A stretch of 64,000 nt of DNA from Paracoccus aestuarii (GCF_028553885.1 NZ_CP067169.1:558001-622000); one strand, 5' to 3'; counted from the first letter of the stretch, positions 51,000-60,946 are shown. A program made the numbers and translations. Notes: generated from the letters alone by a model not told the origin.

Positions 51000-51114
51000 G
51001 CGAGCCGCTTCGTACATCTGCAGGGGCGCAAAGGCGCTTATTTTACCGGTAAAGGGCGCAGGCCCGTATTTCAGTGTCGTGAAGGGCGTCCCATCGTGGA
51101 CGCCCTTTATTTTT
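51000..51114 (+). ncRNA. Candidate small RNA upstream of the aldo/keto reductase gene
   Basis: No protein gene is evident in this stretch, yet it has a promoter-like site at its left end (50965-50993) and a strong plus-strand terminator at its right end (51084-51114). A perfect 12-base palindrome TTTACCGGTAAA lies at 51042-51053. A transcript of about 115 nt ending at the T run is plausible. It could also be an attenuated leader of the downstream gene. It resembles no RNA family I recognise. Confidence 0.3.
51082..51114 (+). terminator. Strong intrinsic terminator before the aldo/keto reductase gene
   Basis: Stem GGGCGTCC/GGACGCCC (51084-51091 and 51098-51105), extended by AA/TT and with loop CATCGT, is followed by TTTATTTTT to 51114. 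The T run is only on the plus strand, although no gene is annotated upstream on that strand. Confidence 0.8.
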
Positions 51115-51183
51115 GGGCGCTTGCGCTCGGCCCCCGGATCGCTAGCCTGCGGCCGACAAGGCAGCAAGCAAGGGACGGGTGCG

Positions 51184-52242
51184 ATGGATCGTGTGACATT
51201 GGGCAGCAGCGATGTCGAGGTCAGCCGGATCTGCCTGGGGACGATGACCTTCGGCAACCAGACCCCCGAGGCCGAGGCCCATGCCCAGATGGATGCCGCG
51301 CTGGAGGTCGGGATGACCTTTATGGACTGCGCCGAGATGTATCCCGTGAACCCCGTCCGCCGCGAGACGGTGGGCCTGTCCGAAGAGATCATCGGCCGCT
51401 GGCTGGCCCGCAGCGGCCATCGCGACCTGGTCGAGATCGCGACCAAGATCACCGGCCCCAGCCAGATGGTCCGCGACGGGGCGCCCTTTGACGGGGCGAC
51501 CGTGCGCGACGGCATCGACGCCTCGCTGCGGCGGCTGCAGACGGACCGGATCGACCTCTATCAGCTGCATTGGCCGGTGCGCGGATCCTACGGGTTCCGG
51601 CAGAACTGGGGGTTCGACCCCTCGGGCCAGGACAAGGCGCGCACGCTGGATCACATGCAGGACGTGATGGGCGCGCTGAAGGATGCGGTGGCGGCGGGCA
51701 AGCTGCGCGCGGTGGGGCTGTCGAACGAATCCGCTTGGGGCCTGGCGCGGTGGTGCGACATGGCCGACCGCCTGGAGGGGCCGCGCATGGCGGCGATCCA
51801 GAACGAATATTCGCCGCTCTACCGTCTTTACGACACCGACCTGGCCGAGGCGGCGGTGAACGAGGACGTGACGCTGCTGTCCTATTCGCCGCTGGCGGCG
51901 GGGCTGCTGACCGGGAAATACGCCGATGGCGCCCTGCCCGAGGGCAGCCGCGCGGCGGTGGACAAGGCCTCGGGCGGGCCGGGCAATCTGGGCGGGCGCA
52001 AGACCAAGCGCGGCCTGAAAGCGGCCGCGGCCTATGGCGCGCTGGCGGCCCAGCATGGCTGGGACGCGGTGCATATGGCCATCGCTTGGCAGCTGACGCG
52101 GCCCTTCAAGGTGGTGCCGATCATCGGCGCGACCACGATGGACCAGCTGCGCCACCTGATCGCCGGGCTGGACCGCCCGCTGCCCGAGGATCTGATCCGC
52201 GGCATCGACCGGCTGCACCGCGCCCATCCGCTGCCCTATTGA
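51184..52242 (+). CDS. Aldo/keto reductase (Tas-like)
   Basis: A 352 aa NADP-dependent aldo/keto reductase, closest to Tas-type proteins. The catalytic tetrad fits: Asp and Tyr in MDCAEMYPVNP, Lys in VEIATKITG, and His in YQLHWP. The C-terminal NADP-binding part contains PIIGATTMDQL. Substrate unknown. ATG 51184 follows AAGGGACGGG; the open frame extends back to 50989 but crosses the terminator and has no family sequence. Confidence 0.9.
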   Translation: MDRVTLGSSDVEVSRICLGTMTFGNQTPEAEAHAQMDAALEVGMTFMDCAEMYPVNPVRRETVGLSEEIIGRWLARSGHRDLVEIATKITGPSQMVRDGAPFDGATVRDGIDASLRRLQTDRIDLYQLHWPVRGSYGFRQNWGFDPSGQDKARTLDHMQDVMGALKDAVAAGKLRAVGLSNESAWGLARWCDMADRLEGPRMAAIQNEYSPLYRLYDTDLAEAAVNEDVTLLSYSPLAAGLLTGKYADGALPEGSRAAVDKASGGPGNLGGRKTKRGLKAAAAYGALAAQHGWDAVHMAIAWQLTRPFKVVPIIGATTMDQLRHLIAGLDRPLPEDLIRGIDRLHRAHPLPY

Positions 52243-52299
52243 TCGCGGCGGGGCGTTTTCTATCTTTGCCGAAAGGCATGACATCAAGGAAGAAACGCG

Positions 52300-53271
52300 A
52301 TGGCAGGGGATCCCTATGCGGCGCTCGGCGTCCCGCGCGGCGCCAGTGCGGATGACATCAAGAAGGCCTATCGGCGCATCGCCAAGACCGATCACCCGGA
52401 CCTGAACCAGGACCCGGAGGCGGTGAAGCGCTTTGCCGCGGCATCGGCCGCCTATGACCTGCTGAAGGATCCCGAGCAGCGGCGCCGCTTCGACGCGGGC
52501 GAGATCGACGCCCAAGGCCAGCAGCAGGCCCCGCGTTGGGCCGGACGGTCGGGGGCCGGACGGTCGGCAGGGGGCGGCCACCCCTTTGGCGGCGGCGCGG
52601 GCCATGGAGGCGATCCGGACCTGTCGGATGTCTTTGCCGATCTGTTCGGCCAAGGCGGCCCCGGCGGCGCTGCCGGCGGGGGCCGGCGCGGCGGGTTCGG
52701 CGGCTTTGGCGGGTTCGGGGGATTTGGCGGCGGGCGCGCGGACATGCGCGGCCAGGACCTGCGGCTGGCGCTGGAGGTCGATTTCCTGACCGCGGCGCGG
52801 GGCGGGCGGACGCGCATCACCCTGCCGCAGGGCGGCACGCTGGAGGTCGCCATCCCGCGCGGGGTGCGCGAGGGCCAGGTGATCCGCCTGCGCGGCAAGG
52901 GCGAGCCGGGCATGGGCCGGGGCGAGCCGGGCGACGCCTATCTGGAGGTGCGGGTGACCGCGCATCCGATGTTCACCCGCGAGGGCGACGACATCCACCT
53001 GGTGCTGCCGATCGCGCTGGACGAGGCGGTGCTGGGCGGCAAGGTCGCGGTGCCGACCATCGACGGGCCGGTCAGCCTGTCCATCCCGCGCGGCGCCAGT
53101 TCCGGCCAGAGGCTGCGGCTGCGCGGGCGGGGGGTGAAGGGCGGCGATCAGCATGTCGAGCTGCGCATCGCGATGCCGCCCAAGGTGGATGCCGAGCTGG
53201 AGGCGTTTTTCGAAGAGTGGCGCCGCAGGAACGCCTATGACCCGCGGCGCGGGATGGTCGATCCGGGCTGA
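52300..53271 (+). CDS. DnaJ-class co-chaperone, CbpA-like
   Basis: A 323 aa type II J-protein. The J domain (about residues 4-67) has the HPD motif in KTDHPDLN, followed by a Gly/Phe-rich linker (about 75-150) and the C-terminal peptide-binding domains (about 150-315; VTAHPMFTREGDD). The zinc-finger of DnaJ is absent. It stimulates a DnaK-type Hsp70. Its 3' end overlaps the convergent DUF1289 gene by 37 bases. Confidence 0.92.
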   Translation: MAGDPYAALGVPRGASADDIKKAYRRIAKTDHPDLNQDPEAVKRFAAASAAYDLLKDPEQRRRFDAGEIDAQGQQQAPRWAGRSGAGRSAGGGHPFGGGAGHGGDPDLSDVFADLFGQGGPGGAAGGGRRGGFGGFGGFGGFGGGRADMRGQDLRLALEVDFLTAARGGRTRITLPQGGTLEVAIPRGVREGQVIRLRGKGEPGMGRGEPGDAYLEVRVTAHPMFTREGDDIHLVLPIALDEAVLGGKVAVPTIDGPVSLSIPRGASSGQRLRLRGRGVKGGDQHVELRIAMPPKVDAELEAFFEEWRRRNAYDPRRGMVDPG

Positions 53272-53426
53272 CGGGCGGCCCGGCGGGCGGGCAGCTGGGC
53301 CATGACGGCGCGGCGGTCCGCGTCGGTCATCGCGGACCAGGCGGCAATCTCGTCCAGGCTGCGCAGGCAGCCGAGGCAGAGGCCCGCCTCGATCCGGCAG
53401 AGCTTGATGCAGGGCGATTCGATCAT
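53235..53426 (-). CDS. DUF1289 small Cys-rich protein
   Basis: A 63 aa protein of the DUF1289 family, with Cys in ESPCIKLCRIEAGLCLGCLRSL (C-x3-C and C-x2-C, a possible metal site), then DEIAAWSAMTDADRRAVMAQLPAR. Function unknown. ATG 53426 gives the standard MIESPC start. It lies downstream of ruvX on the same strand and overlaps the end of the DnaJ-like gene. Confidence 0.88.
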   Translation of the reverse strand: MIESPCIKLCRIEAGLCLGCLRSLDEIAAWSAMTDADRRAVMAQLPARRAARQPGSTIPRRGS

Positions 53427-53514
53427 CGGCCGGACCGGGAGGGGGCACGGGCCGGGCATTCTGCCCGGCCCGGACGCTGCCGCTGGGCCCCGGGCCGCCG
53501 CTGGCGCGGCGGCG

Positions 53515-54000
53515 TCACCGCGCCACCCCGTTGCGGGCGATATGGGCCATGCGGTCCAGCGCGCCCTGCAGGATGTATCCGGCGGCGACCTGGTCGATCA
53601 CCTCGGCCCGGCGCCTGCGCGAGGTGTCGGCCTCGAGCAGGGCGCGTTCGGCGGCCACGGTCGAGAGGCGTTCGTCCCAATAGGCGATGGGCAGGTCCGT
53701 CAGCCGCGTCATGTTGCGGGCGAAGGCGCGGGTGGCCTGGGCGCGGGGGCCCTCGCTGCCATCCATGTTGCGGGGCAGGCCCAGCACCAGCCCCGCAAGG
53801 CCGCGTTCGGCCACCAGCGCCATCAGCGCGGCGGCATCCTGGGTGAACTTGACCCGGCGGATCACGGTCAAGGGCGAGGCGACCTGGCGCATCCCGTCGC
53901 TGACGGCGACGCCGATCGTCTTGGTGCCCAGATCCAGGCCTGCCACGGGGCCGAAGCGGGGCAGGGCGGCGGCGAAATCGGCGATATCCTCGTGGATCAT
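53515..54000 (-). CDS. ruvX: Putative Holliday junction resolvase / pre-16S rRNA nuclease YqgF
   Basis: A 161 aa RNase H-fold nuclease. Catalytic acidic positions are in [16 protein letters not shown] (near residue 20), [12 protein letters not shown] (about 80) and [13 protein letters not shown] (about 115). In E. coli the protein matures 16S rRNA 5' ends. ATG 54000 overlaps the ccmI stop (ATGA), so the two are coupled. Confidence 0.94.
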   Translation of the reverse strand: MIHEDIADFAAALPRFGPVAGLDLGTKTIGVAVSDGMRQVASPLTVIRRVKFTQDAAALMALVAERGLAGLVLGLPRNMDGSEGPRAQATRAFARNMTRLTDLPIAYWDERLSTVAAERALLEADTSRRRRAEVIDQVAAGYILQGALDRMAHIARNGVAR

Positions 54001-55226
54001 GGATCCAGCCCCGCATCGGCGGCGGCGGCGTCGATGGGGGCCAGCGCCTCGGGGCGGCCTCCGAAGCGCAGCCGCGCCTCGGACAGGATCGCCCGCGCCT
54101 GGTCTCGGTCCCCCAGGACCGAAAGCGCGCCGATCAGCCGGGCCCATTCCTCGGGCGTGCCGCCTTGGCTGGCCAGGCGGTCCTGCAGGCTGGCCACCAT
54201 GCCCTCGATCATCTGCTGGCGGGCCTCCGGGGGCAGGTCGCGGGCGGCCTCCAGGTCCTGGGCGTCGGGGCCGGGTGCGGCAGCCGCGGCGGAGGCCGGG
54301 GCGCGGTAGTCGGGCTGGCCCGCCAGCCAGGCCAGCTCGTCGATGGCGGCCCGGATCGAGGGGATCCAGGGCGCGTCGTCGGGTCCCTGTTCCAGCAGCC
54401 TGCGCCAGATCGGGAAGGCGCGGTCGGGGCGGCCGTTCTGGATCAGCAGCACCCCTTGGAGATAGCGCGCCTGCGGCTGGTCGGGGTCGCGCGCCAGCGA
54501 CCGGGCCAGCACGGCCTCGGCCTCCGGCGTGATCAGGCCGCCCGCGGCCTCGATCATCAGGGTCGCCAGCTGCATCAACTGGGCGGCGTCGGCCTGATCG
54601 CCAAGCACGTCGACCAGCCGCTGCTGGGCGGCGCGGGCGGCGGAGATGTTGCCGAGTCGCATCTCGTTCGTGGCCAGAAGGTCCAGGCCGCGCGGATCGT
54701 CGGGATTGCGTTCCACCGCGGCGCGCAGCTGGTCGATCATCGCCAGATAGTCGGGATCCAGCTGGCCGAGGTCGGGGCCGGGGCGGGGCATGGCGGCGGC
54801 CTCGGCCTCGGCTTGGGCGGGGCGGTCGCGATAGACGGCCTCGGCCGCGGCCAGGCGTTCGGCCAGGGGCATGTCGGGGGCGTTGGGCACCCCTTCGCGC
54901 CAATAGAGCAGCCCGGCCCCCAGCAGCAGCACCCCCAAGACCGCCACGGCCCAGAGCGGGCGGCCCCCTTGGCCGGCGGTCACGCCGCGGGCCAGGCGGC
55001 GGTCGGCATCCAGCACCTTGCGCCCGATCTCGGCCCGCAGGCGGTCGGCATCCTCGGCCCCGATCACGCCGCGTTCCAGGTCGCGATCGACCTCGGCCAG
55101 CTGGTCGCGATAGACGCGCAGGTCATAGGCCGCGGCCGGCTGCACGGCCGCGCGGTCGCGCCGCAGCGGCGCGGCGATGGCAAAAGCGACGATCGCGGTC
55201 ATGCCCGCGGCCAAGATCCAGAACAT
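53997..55226 (-). CDS. ccmI: Cytochrome c biogenesis protein CcmI
   Basis: CcmI delivers apocytochrome c to the haem ligation machinery. The 409 aa protein starts with a membrane helix (about residues 2-20), the [17 protein letters not shown] motif typical of CcmI, a second helix near 97-112 and a TPR-like C-terminal domain (about 120-400). It stands apart from other ccm genes, as is common in this group. Confidence 0.93.
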   Translation of the reverse strand: MFWILAAGMTAIVAFAIAAPLRRDRAAVQPAAAYDLRVYRDQLAEVDRDLERGVIGAEDADRLRAEIGRKVLDADRRLARGVTAGQGGRPLWAVAVLGVLLLGAGLLYWREGVPNAPDMPLAERLAAAEAVYRDRPAQAEAEAAAMPRPGPDLGQLDPDYLAMIDQLRAAVERNPDDPRGLDLLATNEMRLGNISAARAAQQRLVDVLGDQADAAQLMQLATLMIEAAGGLITPEAEAVLARSLARDPDQPQARYLQGVLLIQNGRPDRAFPIWRRLLEQGPDDAPWIPSIRAAIDELAWLAGQPDYRAPASAAAAAPGPDAQDLEAARDLPPEARQQMIEGMVASLQDRLASQGGTPEEWARLIGALSVLGDRDQARAILSEARLRFGGRPEALAPIDAAAADAGLDP

Positions 55227-55386
55227 GGCATCCTCCGTTCCCCGGGGGTTCTAGCGCGGATGGCGGGGATCCGAAAGCGCCCCCGCGATCGGCGGCATGT
55301 CGCAAATCGCCGCGATCTGCCGCAAGCCGCCTTGTGGGGTGGCGCCCGTCCCGCCATGCTGCGCCGAACTGATCCCGGGAGGTCCC

Positions 55387-56652
55387 ATGATCGCCGCGCC
55401 CCGTTCCGGCCGCTATTCCGTCTTTGCCCTGGCCCGCCAGGCGCTGCGCCAGCATTCGGGCTGGACCCGGGCCTGGGCCAATCCCGAGCCGCGCCCCCGC
55501 TACAAGGTCGTCGTGATCGGCGCGGGTGGGCATGGGCTGGCCACCGCCTATTACCTGGGAAAGAACTTCGGCATCACCGATGTGGCCGTGCTGGAGAAGG
55601 GCTGGCTGGGCGGCGGCAATACGGGCCGCAACACCACGATCATCCGGTCGAACTATCTTCAGGACCCGTCGGCGGCGCTTTATGAAAAGGCGCGCAGCCT
55701 TTATGAGACGCTGTCCCAGGACCTGAACTACAACATCATGTTCAGCCCGCGCGGGCTGATCATGCTGGCCCAGACCGAACATGAGGTGCGCGGATACCGC
55801 CGCACGGTCCATGCCAATGCGCTGCAGGGGGTGGCGACCGAATGGGTGACCCCGGCGCAGGTCAAGGACCTGGTGCCGATCATCAATCTGGACGGGCCGC
55901 GCTATCCGGTTCTGGGGGGGCTCTATCAGGCCCGCGGCGGCACGGCGCGCCATGACGCGGTGGCTTGGGGCTATGCGCGGGCCTGTTCGGACATGGGCAT
56001 GCACATCATCCAGAATTGCGAGGTGACGGGCATCCGCACCGATGCGGGCCAGGTGCGCGGGGTGGACACGACCCGCGGCCTGATCGGCTGCGAAAAGCTG
56101 GCCATCGTGGTCGCCGGCCATTCCAGCCAGCTGGCCGAGATGGCGGGGTTCCGCCTGCCGATCGAATCCGTGGCGCTGCAGGCGCTGGTGTCCGAACCGA
56201 TCAAGCCCTGCATGGATGTGGTGGTGATGGCCAACACCGTCCACGGCTACATGTCGCAATCCGACAAGGGCGAGATGGTGATCGGCGGCGGCACGGACGG
56301 GTTCAACAACTTCACCCAACGCGGATCCTGGCAGCATGTCGAGGAGACCGTCCGCGCCCTGGTCGAGACCTTCCCCATGATCAGCCGCCTGAAGATGCTG
56401 CGCCAATGGGGCGGCATCGTGGACATGACCGGGGATCGGTCCCCGATCCTGTCGGCGACCCCGGTGGGGGGCATCTTCGTCAATTGCGGATGGGGCACGG
56501 GGGGCTTCAAGGCCATCCCCGGATCGGGCTGGGCCATGGCGGAACTGGTCGCCAAGGACAGCCCCGGACCGCTGGCGGCGGATTTCGGCCTGAACCGTTT
56601 CCGCGAGGGGCGGTTCATCGACGAATCGGTCGCCGCGGGCGTGGCGCATTGA
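55387..56652 (+). CDS. soxB: Sarcosine oxidase beta subunit
   Basis: The beta subunit of heterotetrameric sarcosine oxidase binds FAD and covalent FMN and demethylates sarcosine to glycine, with methylene-THF as product. The 421 aa protein has VVVIGAGGHGLATAYYL near residue 40 and the GGGNTGRNTTIIRSNYL segment. The family FMN-linking His is expected near GRNT...H; its exact position is not assigned here. ATG 55387 follows GGGAGG. The usual order soxB-D-A-G is kept, except for one small gene after soxB. Confidence 0.95.
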   Translation: MIAAPRSGRYSVFALARQALRQHSGWTRAWANPEPRPRYKVVVIGAGGHGLATAYYLGKNFGITDVAVLEKGWLGGGNTGRNTTIIRSNYLQDPSAALYEKARSLYETLSQDLNYNIMFSPRGLIMLAQTEHEVRGYRRTVHANALQGVATEWVTPAQVKDLVPIINLDGPRYPVLGGLYQARGGTARHDAVAWGYARACSDMGMHIIQNCEVTGIRTDAGQVRGVDTTRGLIGCEKLAIVVAGHSSQLAEMAGFRLPIESVALQALVSEPIKPCMDVVVMANTVHGYMSQSDKGEMVIGGGTDGFNNFTQRGSWQHVEETVRALVETFPMISRLKMLRQWGGIVDMTGDRSPILSATPVGGIFVNCGWGTGGFKAIPGSGWAMAELVAKDSPGPLAADFGLNRFREGRFIDESVAAGVAH

Positions 56653-56746
56653 CCGGCGGGGCGGGGCCGATGGGGCGGGGCTGCGGAACCATGGCGACGG
56701 GTTGGGAATTGAACGGTCATCACGGCTTGGAACGAAAGGGTTCATC

Positions 56747-57019
56747 ATGGCTGACCGTAACAATAACGGCCTGTATTTCATCGTCGGCGGCATCGTGGTC
56801 GTCGTGGCGCTGCTGTTCTTCTTCATGTCCGGCAGCGATACCGGCGTCGCCACGACCGACATGGCGCCCGCAGGCGACAGCACCACGATCAATGTCGACA
56901 CCCCGGCCAACGACCCGGTCGCGACCGATCCCGCGCCCATGGGCACCGACACCGCACCCGTCGGCGTCGAGACCGACAGCCCCGCGGCCGTCGAACCCGC
57001 ACCCGCGCCGGCGAACTGA
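56747..57019 (+). CDS. Small single-pass membrane protein in the sox operon
   Basis: A 90 aa protein with one strong membrane helix (about residues 9-28: FIVGGIVVVVALLFFF) followed by a Thr/Pro/Ala/Asp-rich periplasmic tail. I do not recognise a family beyond this layout. AAAGGG precedes ATG 56747. It lies between soxB and soxD, 94 bases after soxB, where these genes normally adjoin. A role in sarcosine oxidation is not shown. Confidence 0.65.
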   Translation: MADRNNNGLYFIVGGIVVVVALLFFFMSGSDTGVATTDMAPAGDSTTINVDTPANDPVATDPAPMGTDTAPVGVETDSPAAVEPAPAPAN

Positions 57020-57145
57020 TCCCGGCGTGACCTTGGCCGGTCGGGCATGCCCCGACCGCTGCCCTGCCGCATCGGCAGCAGGCACCGCAGCCCCCGGCCG
57101 CGGTGCCTTTGCCTGTGCGGCCCCCACCCGTTCCAAGGAGGCGAG

Positions 57146-57508
57146 ATGCTGATCCTGACCTGCCCCTATTGCGGCATCCGGGCCGAGGAAACCGAACTGC
57201 ATCCCGGTGGCGAGGCGCATCTGACGCGCGAGGGCCCCGGCAGCACCGATGCCGAATTCGAGGCCTATCTGTTCGCCCGCGCCAACCCGAAGGGGGTGCA
57301 TCTGGAACGCTGGCGCCATGCCTATGGCTGCGGGAAATGGTTTCTGGCCGCACGCTGCACCGCAACGCTGCAGGTCTTCGGCACCTATGCCGCCCAGACC
57401 CCGCATCCGCCCGCCGAGGTCGTCCAGGCCATCCGCAAGGCCCGCCCCGACTGGACCCTTCCGGGTGCCGACACCGCCACCAAGACCGACGAAGGCCCCG
57501 CCGCATGA
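57146..57508 (+). CDS. soxD: Sarcosine oxidase delta subunit
   Basis: The 120 aa delta subunit binds zinc and stabilises the complex. Zn ligands are suggested by CPYCG (residues 6-9) and the later WRHAYGCGKWF motif. ATG 57146 follows AAGGAGG. The stop overlaps the soxA start (ATGA). Confidence 0.95.
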   Translation: MLILTCPYCGIRAEETELHPGGEAHLTREGPGSTDAEFEAYLFARANPKGVHLERWRHAYGCGKWFLAARCTATLQVFGTYAAQTPHPPAEVVQAIRKARPDWTLPGADTATKTDEGPAA

Positions 57509-60435
57509 CCCGCATCGCTCCGCATCGCCTGGCCCAGGGGGGCCGCCTGATCGACCGCGCCTATCCGCTGCCCTTCCGTTTCGACGGGCGGCATCTGCGG
57601 GGCGTGGCGGGGGACACGCTGGCCTCGGCGCTGCTGGCCAATGGCCAGATGCTGATGGGCCGGTCCTTCAAGTATCACCGCCCGCGCGGCCCCGTGGCCT
57701 CCGGCGCCGAGGAGCCCAACGCCCTCTTGGGCCTGGGCCAGGGCGGCCGGTTCGAGCCGAACCAGCGCGCCACCACCACGCCCTTGGTCGCGGGCATGAT
57801 CGCGCGCAGCCAGAATTGCTGGCCCAGCCTCGATGCCGATATCGGCGCGATCAACAACTGGCTGGCACCGGTCCTGCCAGCGGGCTTCTACTACAAGACC
57901 TTCATCCATCCGCGACCCTTCTGGAAACATGTCTTCGAGCCGGTGATCCGCCGCAGCGCGGGCCTTGGGCGTGCGCCGACCGACCCCGATCCCGACCGCT
58001 ATGAACAGGCCTACGCCTTTGCCGATCTGGTCGTTGTGGGCGGCGGCATCGCCGGCCTGACGGCGGCGCGCGACGCGGCGCAGGATGGCCGCAGCGTTCT
58101 GGTCCTGGAACAATCCCCGCATTGGGGCGGGCGCACGCCCACCGACCACGCCGATGGTCAGGCCGCCATCGACGCGCTGCTGGCCGATCTGCACGGCATG
58201 GCGGGCGTCACGCTGCGCCGCAACACGATGGCGACGGGGCTCTATGACCACGGCTATCTGATCGCGCGCGAGGCCTTGGCCGATCACGACCCGAACCAAG
58301 GCATCCCGCGCCAGCGCCTGTGGCGCATCCGGGCGGGTCATGTGATCACCGCCACCGGCGCGCTGGAACGGCCCCTGTCCTTCGCCTGCAACGACGTGCC
58401 GGGCGTGATGCTGTCCAGCGCGGCGCGCGACTTCATCGCCGATTACGGCGTGGCGCCGGGCGGGCGCATCCTGGTCGTCACGAACAATGACGACGCCTAT
58501 CGCACCGCCCTGGCCGCCCGGGATGCGGGGCTGGCGGTGCCGGCGATCCTGGATGCCCGCTCGGTGGCCGACGGCGCGCTGCCCCAGGCCGCGCGGGCCG
58601 CGGGGATCCGCGTGCTGACCGGCACCGGCATCGCAAAGGTCAAGGGCGCCAAGCATGTCGAGGCCGCGCTGATCTGCGACCAGGGGGGCGAGGGCCGGGT
58701 GATCGAGACCATCCCCTGCGACGTGATCGCCATGTCGGGCGGCTGGTCCCCGGTCGTGCATCTGTGGTCCCATTGCGGCGGCAAGCTGATCTGGGACGAG
58801 GGCCAGGCCCTGTTCCGCCCCGATCCCGACCGCCCGCCCTTGGGTGCGGACGGGCAGGGCAATGTCACCGCCCTGGGCGCGGCCTCGGGCGATCTGGCCT
58901 GCGCGGGCGATCTGGAACGCCCCGAGGGCGCGACCCTGCCGGTCTGGGTCATGCCCGCCCGCGCGCCCTACAAGCTGCGCGCCAAGGCCTGGCTGGATTT
59001 CCAGAACGACGTCAAGCTGACCGATGTCGAACTGGCCGCGCGCGAGGGCTATGCCAGCGTCGAACATGCGAAACGCTACACCACCCTGGGCATGGCGACC
59101 GATCAGGGGAAGCTCTCGAACATCAACGGGCTGGCCACGCTGTCCTCGGCGCTGGACCAGCCGATCGCCGCGACCGGCACCACCACCTTCCGCCCGCCCT
59201 ATACGCCGCTGACCTTGGCCACCATCGCCGCCGAGGCCAAGGGCGATGCCTTCCAGCCCCTGCGCAAGACCCCGATCCATGCCTGGCACGAGGCCAACGG
59301 CGCCTCGTGGGAGCCGGTGGGCCTCTGGCGGCGCCCCTATGCCTATCCGCGCGGGGCCGAGACCCGCGAGGCCGCCGTCGCGCGCGAAATCCGCGCCGTG
59401 CGCGCGGGCGTGGGCACGCTGGACGCCTCGACCCTGGGCAAGATCCTGGTCAAGGGGCCGGATGCGGGGCGGTTGCTGGACATGGTCTATACGAACATGA
59501 TGTCCAGCCTGCCCGTGGGCAAATGCCGCTATGGGCTGATGTGCAACGAGAACGGGTTCCTGATGGATGATGGGGTGGTGGCGCGCCTGTCCGATGACAG
59601 CTGGCTTTTGCACACCACCACCGGCGGCGCCGACCGCATCCACGCCCATCTGGAGGATTGGTTGCAATGCGAATGGTGGGATTGGCAGGTCCATACCGTC
59701 AACCTGACCGAGCAATTCGCCCAGATCGCCGTGGCCGGGCCCCAGGCCCGCGCGCTGCTGGAACGGCTGCCGGGCAGCATCCCCCTGTCGGCGGAGGCGC
59801 TGCCCTTCATGACCTGGGCTGAGGGCGATCTGGCCGGCATCCCCGCCCGCATCTTCCGCATCAGCTTCTCGGGCGAGCTGAGCTACGAGATCGCCGTCCC
59901 CGCGACCCGCGGGCTGGAGCTGTGGGAGCGGCTGCATGATGCGGGCCAGGACCTGGGCATCACCCCCTATGGCACCGAGGCGATGCATGTGATGCGCGCC
60001 GAAAAGGGCTTCATCATGATCGGGGACGAGACCGACGGCACCATCATCCCCCAGGATCTGGGGCTGGACTGGGCGATCTCGAAGAAGAAGGCCGATTATA
60101 TCGGCAAGCGCGCCCATGCCCGCCCGCATATGACCGACGGCAACCGCTGGAAGCTGGTCGGCATCGAGAGCCTGTCGGGCAAGGTCATCCCAGACGGCGC
60201 CCATGCGGTCGACGAAGGCACCAATCCCAACGGCCAGCGCCGGGTGCAGGGGCGGATCACCTCCAGCTATCATTCGCCGACGCTGGATCGGCCCATCGCG
60301 ATGGCGCTGGTGCGCCACGGCCCGGCCCGGATGGGGCAGGTGCTGGATTTCCCCATGCCCTCGGGCGAGGTCCTCAAGGGCCGCATCACCGATCCGGTCT
60401 TCTACGACAAGGAAGGAGCCCGCCAGAATGTCTGA
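57505..60435 (+). CDS. soxA: Sarcosine oxidase alpha subunit
   Basis: The 976 aa alpha subunit binds NAD and folate. It has an N-terminal ferredoxin-like segment (about 10-100, GDTLASALLANG), a dinucleotide fold with VVGGGIAGLTAARDAA near residue 174, and a C-terminal GcvT/aminomethyltransferase domain (about 600-976). ATG 57505 overlaps the soxD stop, and the 3' end overlaps soxG by 8 bases. Confidence 0.96.
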   Translation: MTRIAPHRLAQGGRLIDRAYPLPFRFDGRHLRGVAGDTLASALLANGQMLMGRSFKYHRPRGPVASGAEEPNALLGLGQGGRFEPNQRATTTPLVAGMIARSQNCWPSLDADIGAINNWLAPVLPAGFYYKTFIHPRPFWKHVFEPVIRRSAGLGRAPTDPDPDRYEQAYAFADLVVVGGGIAGLTAARDAAQDGRSVLVLEQSPHWGGRTPTDHADGQAAIDALLADLHGMAGVTLRRNTMATGLYDHGYLIAREALADHDPNQGIPRQRLWRIRAGHVITATGALERPLSFACNDVPGVMLSSAARDFIADYGVAPGGRILVVTNNDDAYRTALAARDAGLAVPAILDARSVADGALPQAARAAGIRVLTGTGIAKVKGAKHVEAALICDQGGEGRVIETIPCDVIAMSGGWSPVVHLWSHCGGKLIWDEGQALFRPDPDRPPLGADGQGNVTALGAASGDLACAGDLERPEGATLPVWVMPARAPYKLRAKAWLDFQNDVKLTDVELAAREGYASVEHAKRYTTLGMATDQGKLSNINGLATLSSALDQPIAATGTTTFRPPYTPLTLATIAAEAKGDAFQPLRKTPIHAWHEANGASWEPVGLWRRPYAYPRGAETREAAVAREIRAVRAGVGTLDASTLGKILVKGPDAGRLLDMVYTNMMSSLPVGKCRYGLMCNENGFLMDDGVVARLSDDSWLLHTTTGGADRIHAHLEDWLQCEWWDWQVHTVNLTEQFAQIAVAGPQARALLERLPGSIPLSAEALPFMTWAEGDLAGIPARIFRISFSGELSYEIAVPATRGLELWERLHDAGQDLGITPYGTEAMHVMRAEKGFIMIGDETDGTIIPQDLGLDWAISKKKADYIGKRAHARPHMTDGNRWKLVGIESLSGKVIPDGAHAVDEGTNPNGQRRVQGRITSSYHSPTLDRPIAMALVRHGPARMGQVLDFPMPSGEVLKGRITDPVFYDKEGARQNV

Positions 60436-60946
60436 GCCGCTCGCGCGTATCGCCCCGGTCACGGGTCTTGGCATGATCACCATCCGCGCCGATCCGGACC
60501 GCGCGGGCGACGCCCTGGCCGAGGCCGCGGGCCTGGCCATGCCCGACCGCACGGGCATCACCACCGATGGCAGCCGCGCCCTGGGCTGGATGTCGCCCGA
60601 CGAATTGCTGCTGATCCTGCCCGTGGCCGAGCTGGCCGAGGCCTTGGTCCTGCTGGATCAGGCGGTGACCGGGGAACACGGGCTGGCGGTCGATGTCTCG
60701 GACGCCCGCGCGGTCTTCGACGTGACCGGCCCCCATGCGGCGGATGTGATCGCGAAACTGGCCCCCGTCGATGCCGCAGCCATGCCCGAGGGCCATCTGC
60801 GCCGCACCCGCCTGGCCCAGACCGCCGCCGCGATCTGGCGGATCGAAGGGGGATTCCGCATCATCGGCTTTCGGTCGGTCGCGGATTACACCGCGCTGAT
60901 CCTGGCCAATGCCGCGCTGCCCGGATCCGGGCTGGCGCCACGCTGA
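60428..60946 (+). CDS. soxG: Sarcosine oxidase gamma subunit
   Basis: The 172 aa gamma subunit completes the heterotetramer. It has RTGITTDGSRALGWMSPDELLL near residue 50 and VAVDVSDARAVFDVTGP-like HGLAVDVSDARAVFDVTGP. No glyA, folD or purU gene follows, although these often accompany sox operons. Confidence 0.92.
   Translation: MSEPLARIAPVTGLGMITIRADPDRAGDALAEAAGLAMPDRTGITTDGSRALGWMSPDELLLILPVAELAEALVLLDQAVTGEHGLAVDVSDARAVFDVTGPHAADVIAKLAPVDAAAMPEGHLRRTRLAQTAAAIWRIEGGFRIIGFRSVADYTALILANAALPGSGLAPR

Noticed and set aside
50989..51183. N-terminal extension of the aldo/keto reductase to 50989
   Set aside because: It would cross a strong terminator and adds no family sequence; ATG 51184 has its own ribosome site.
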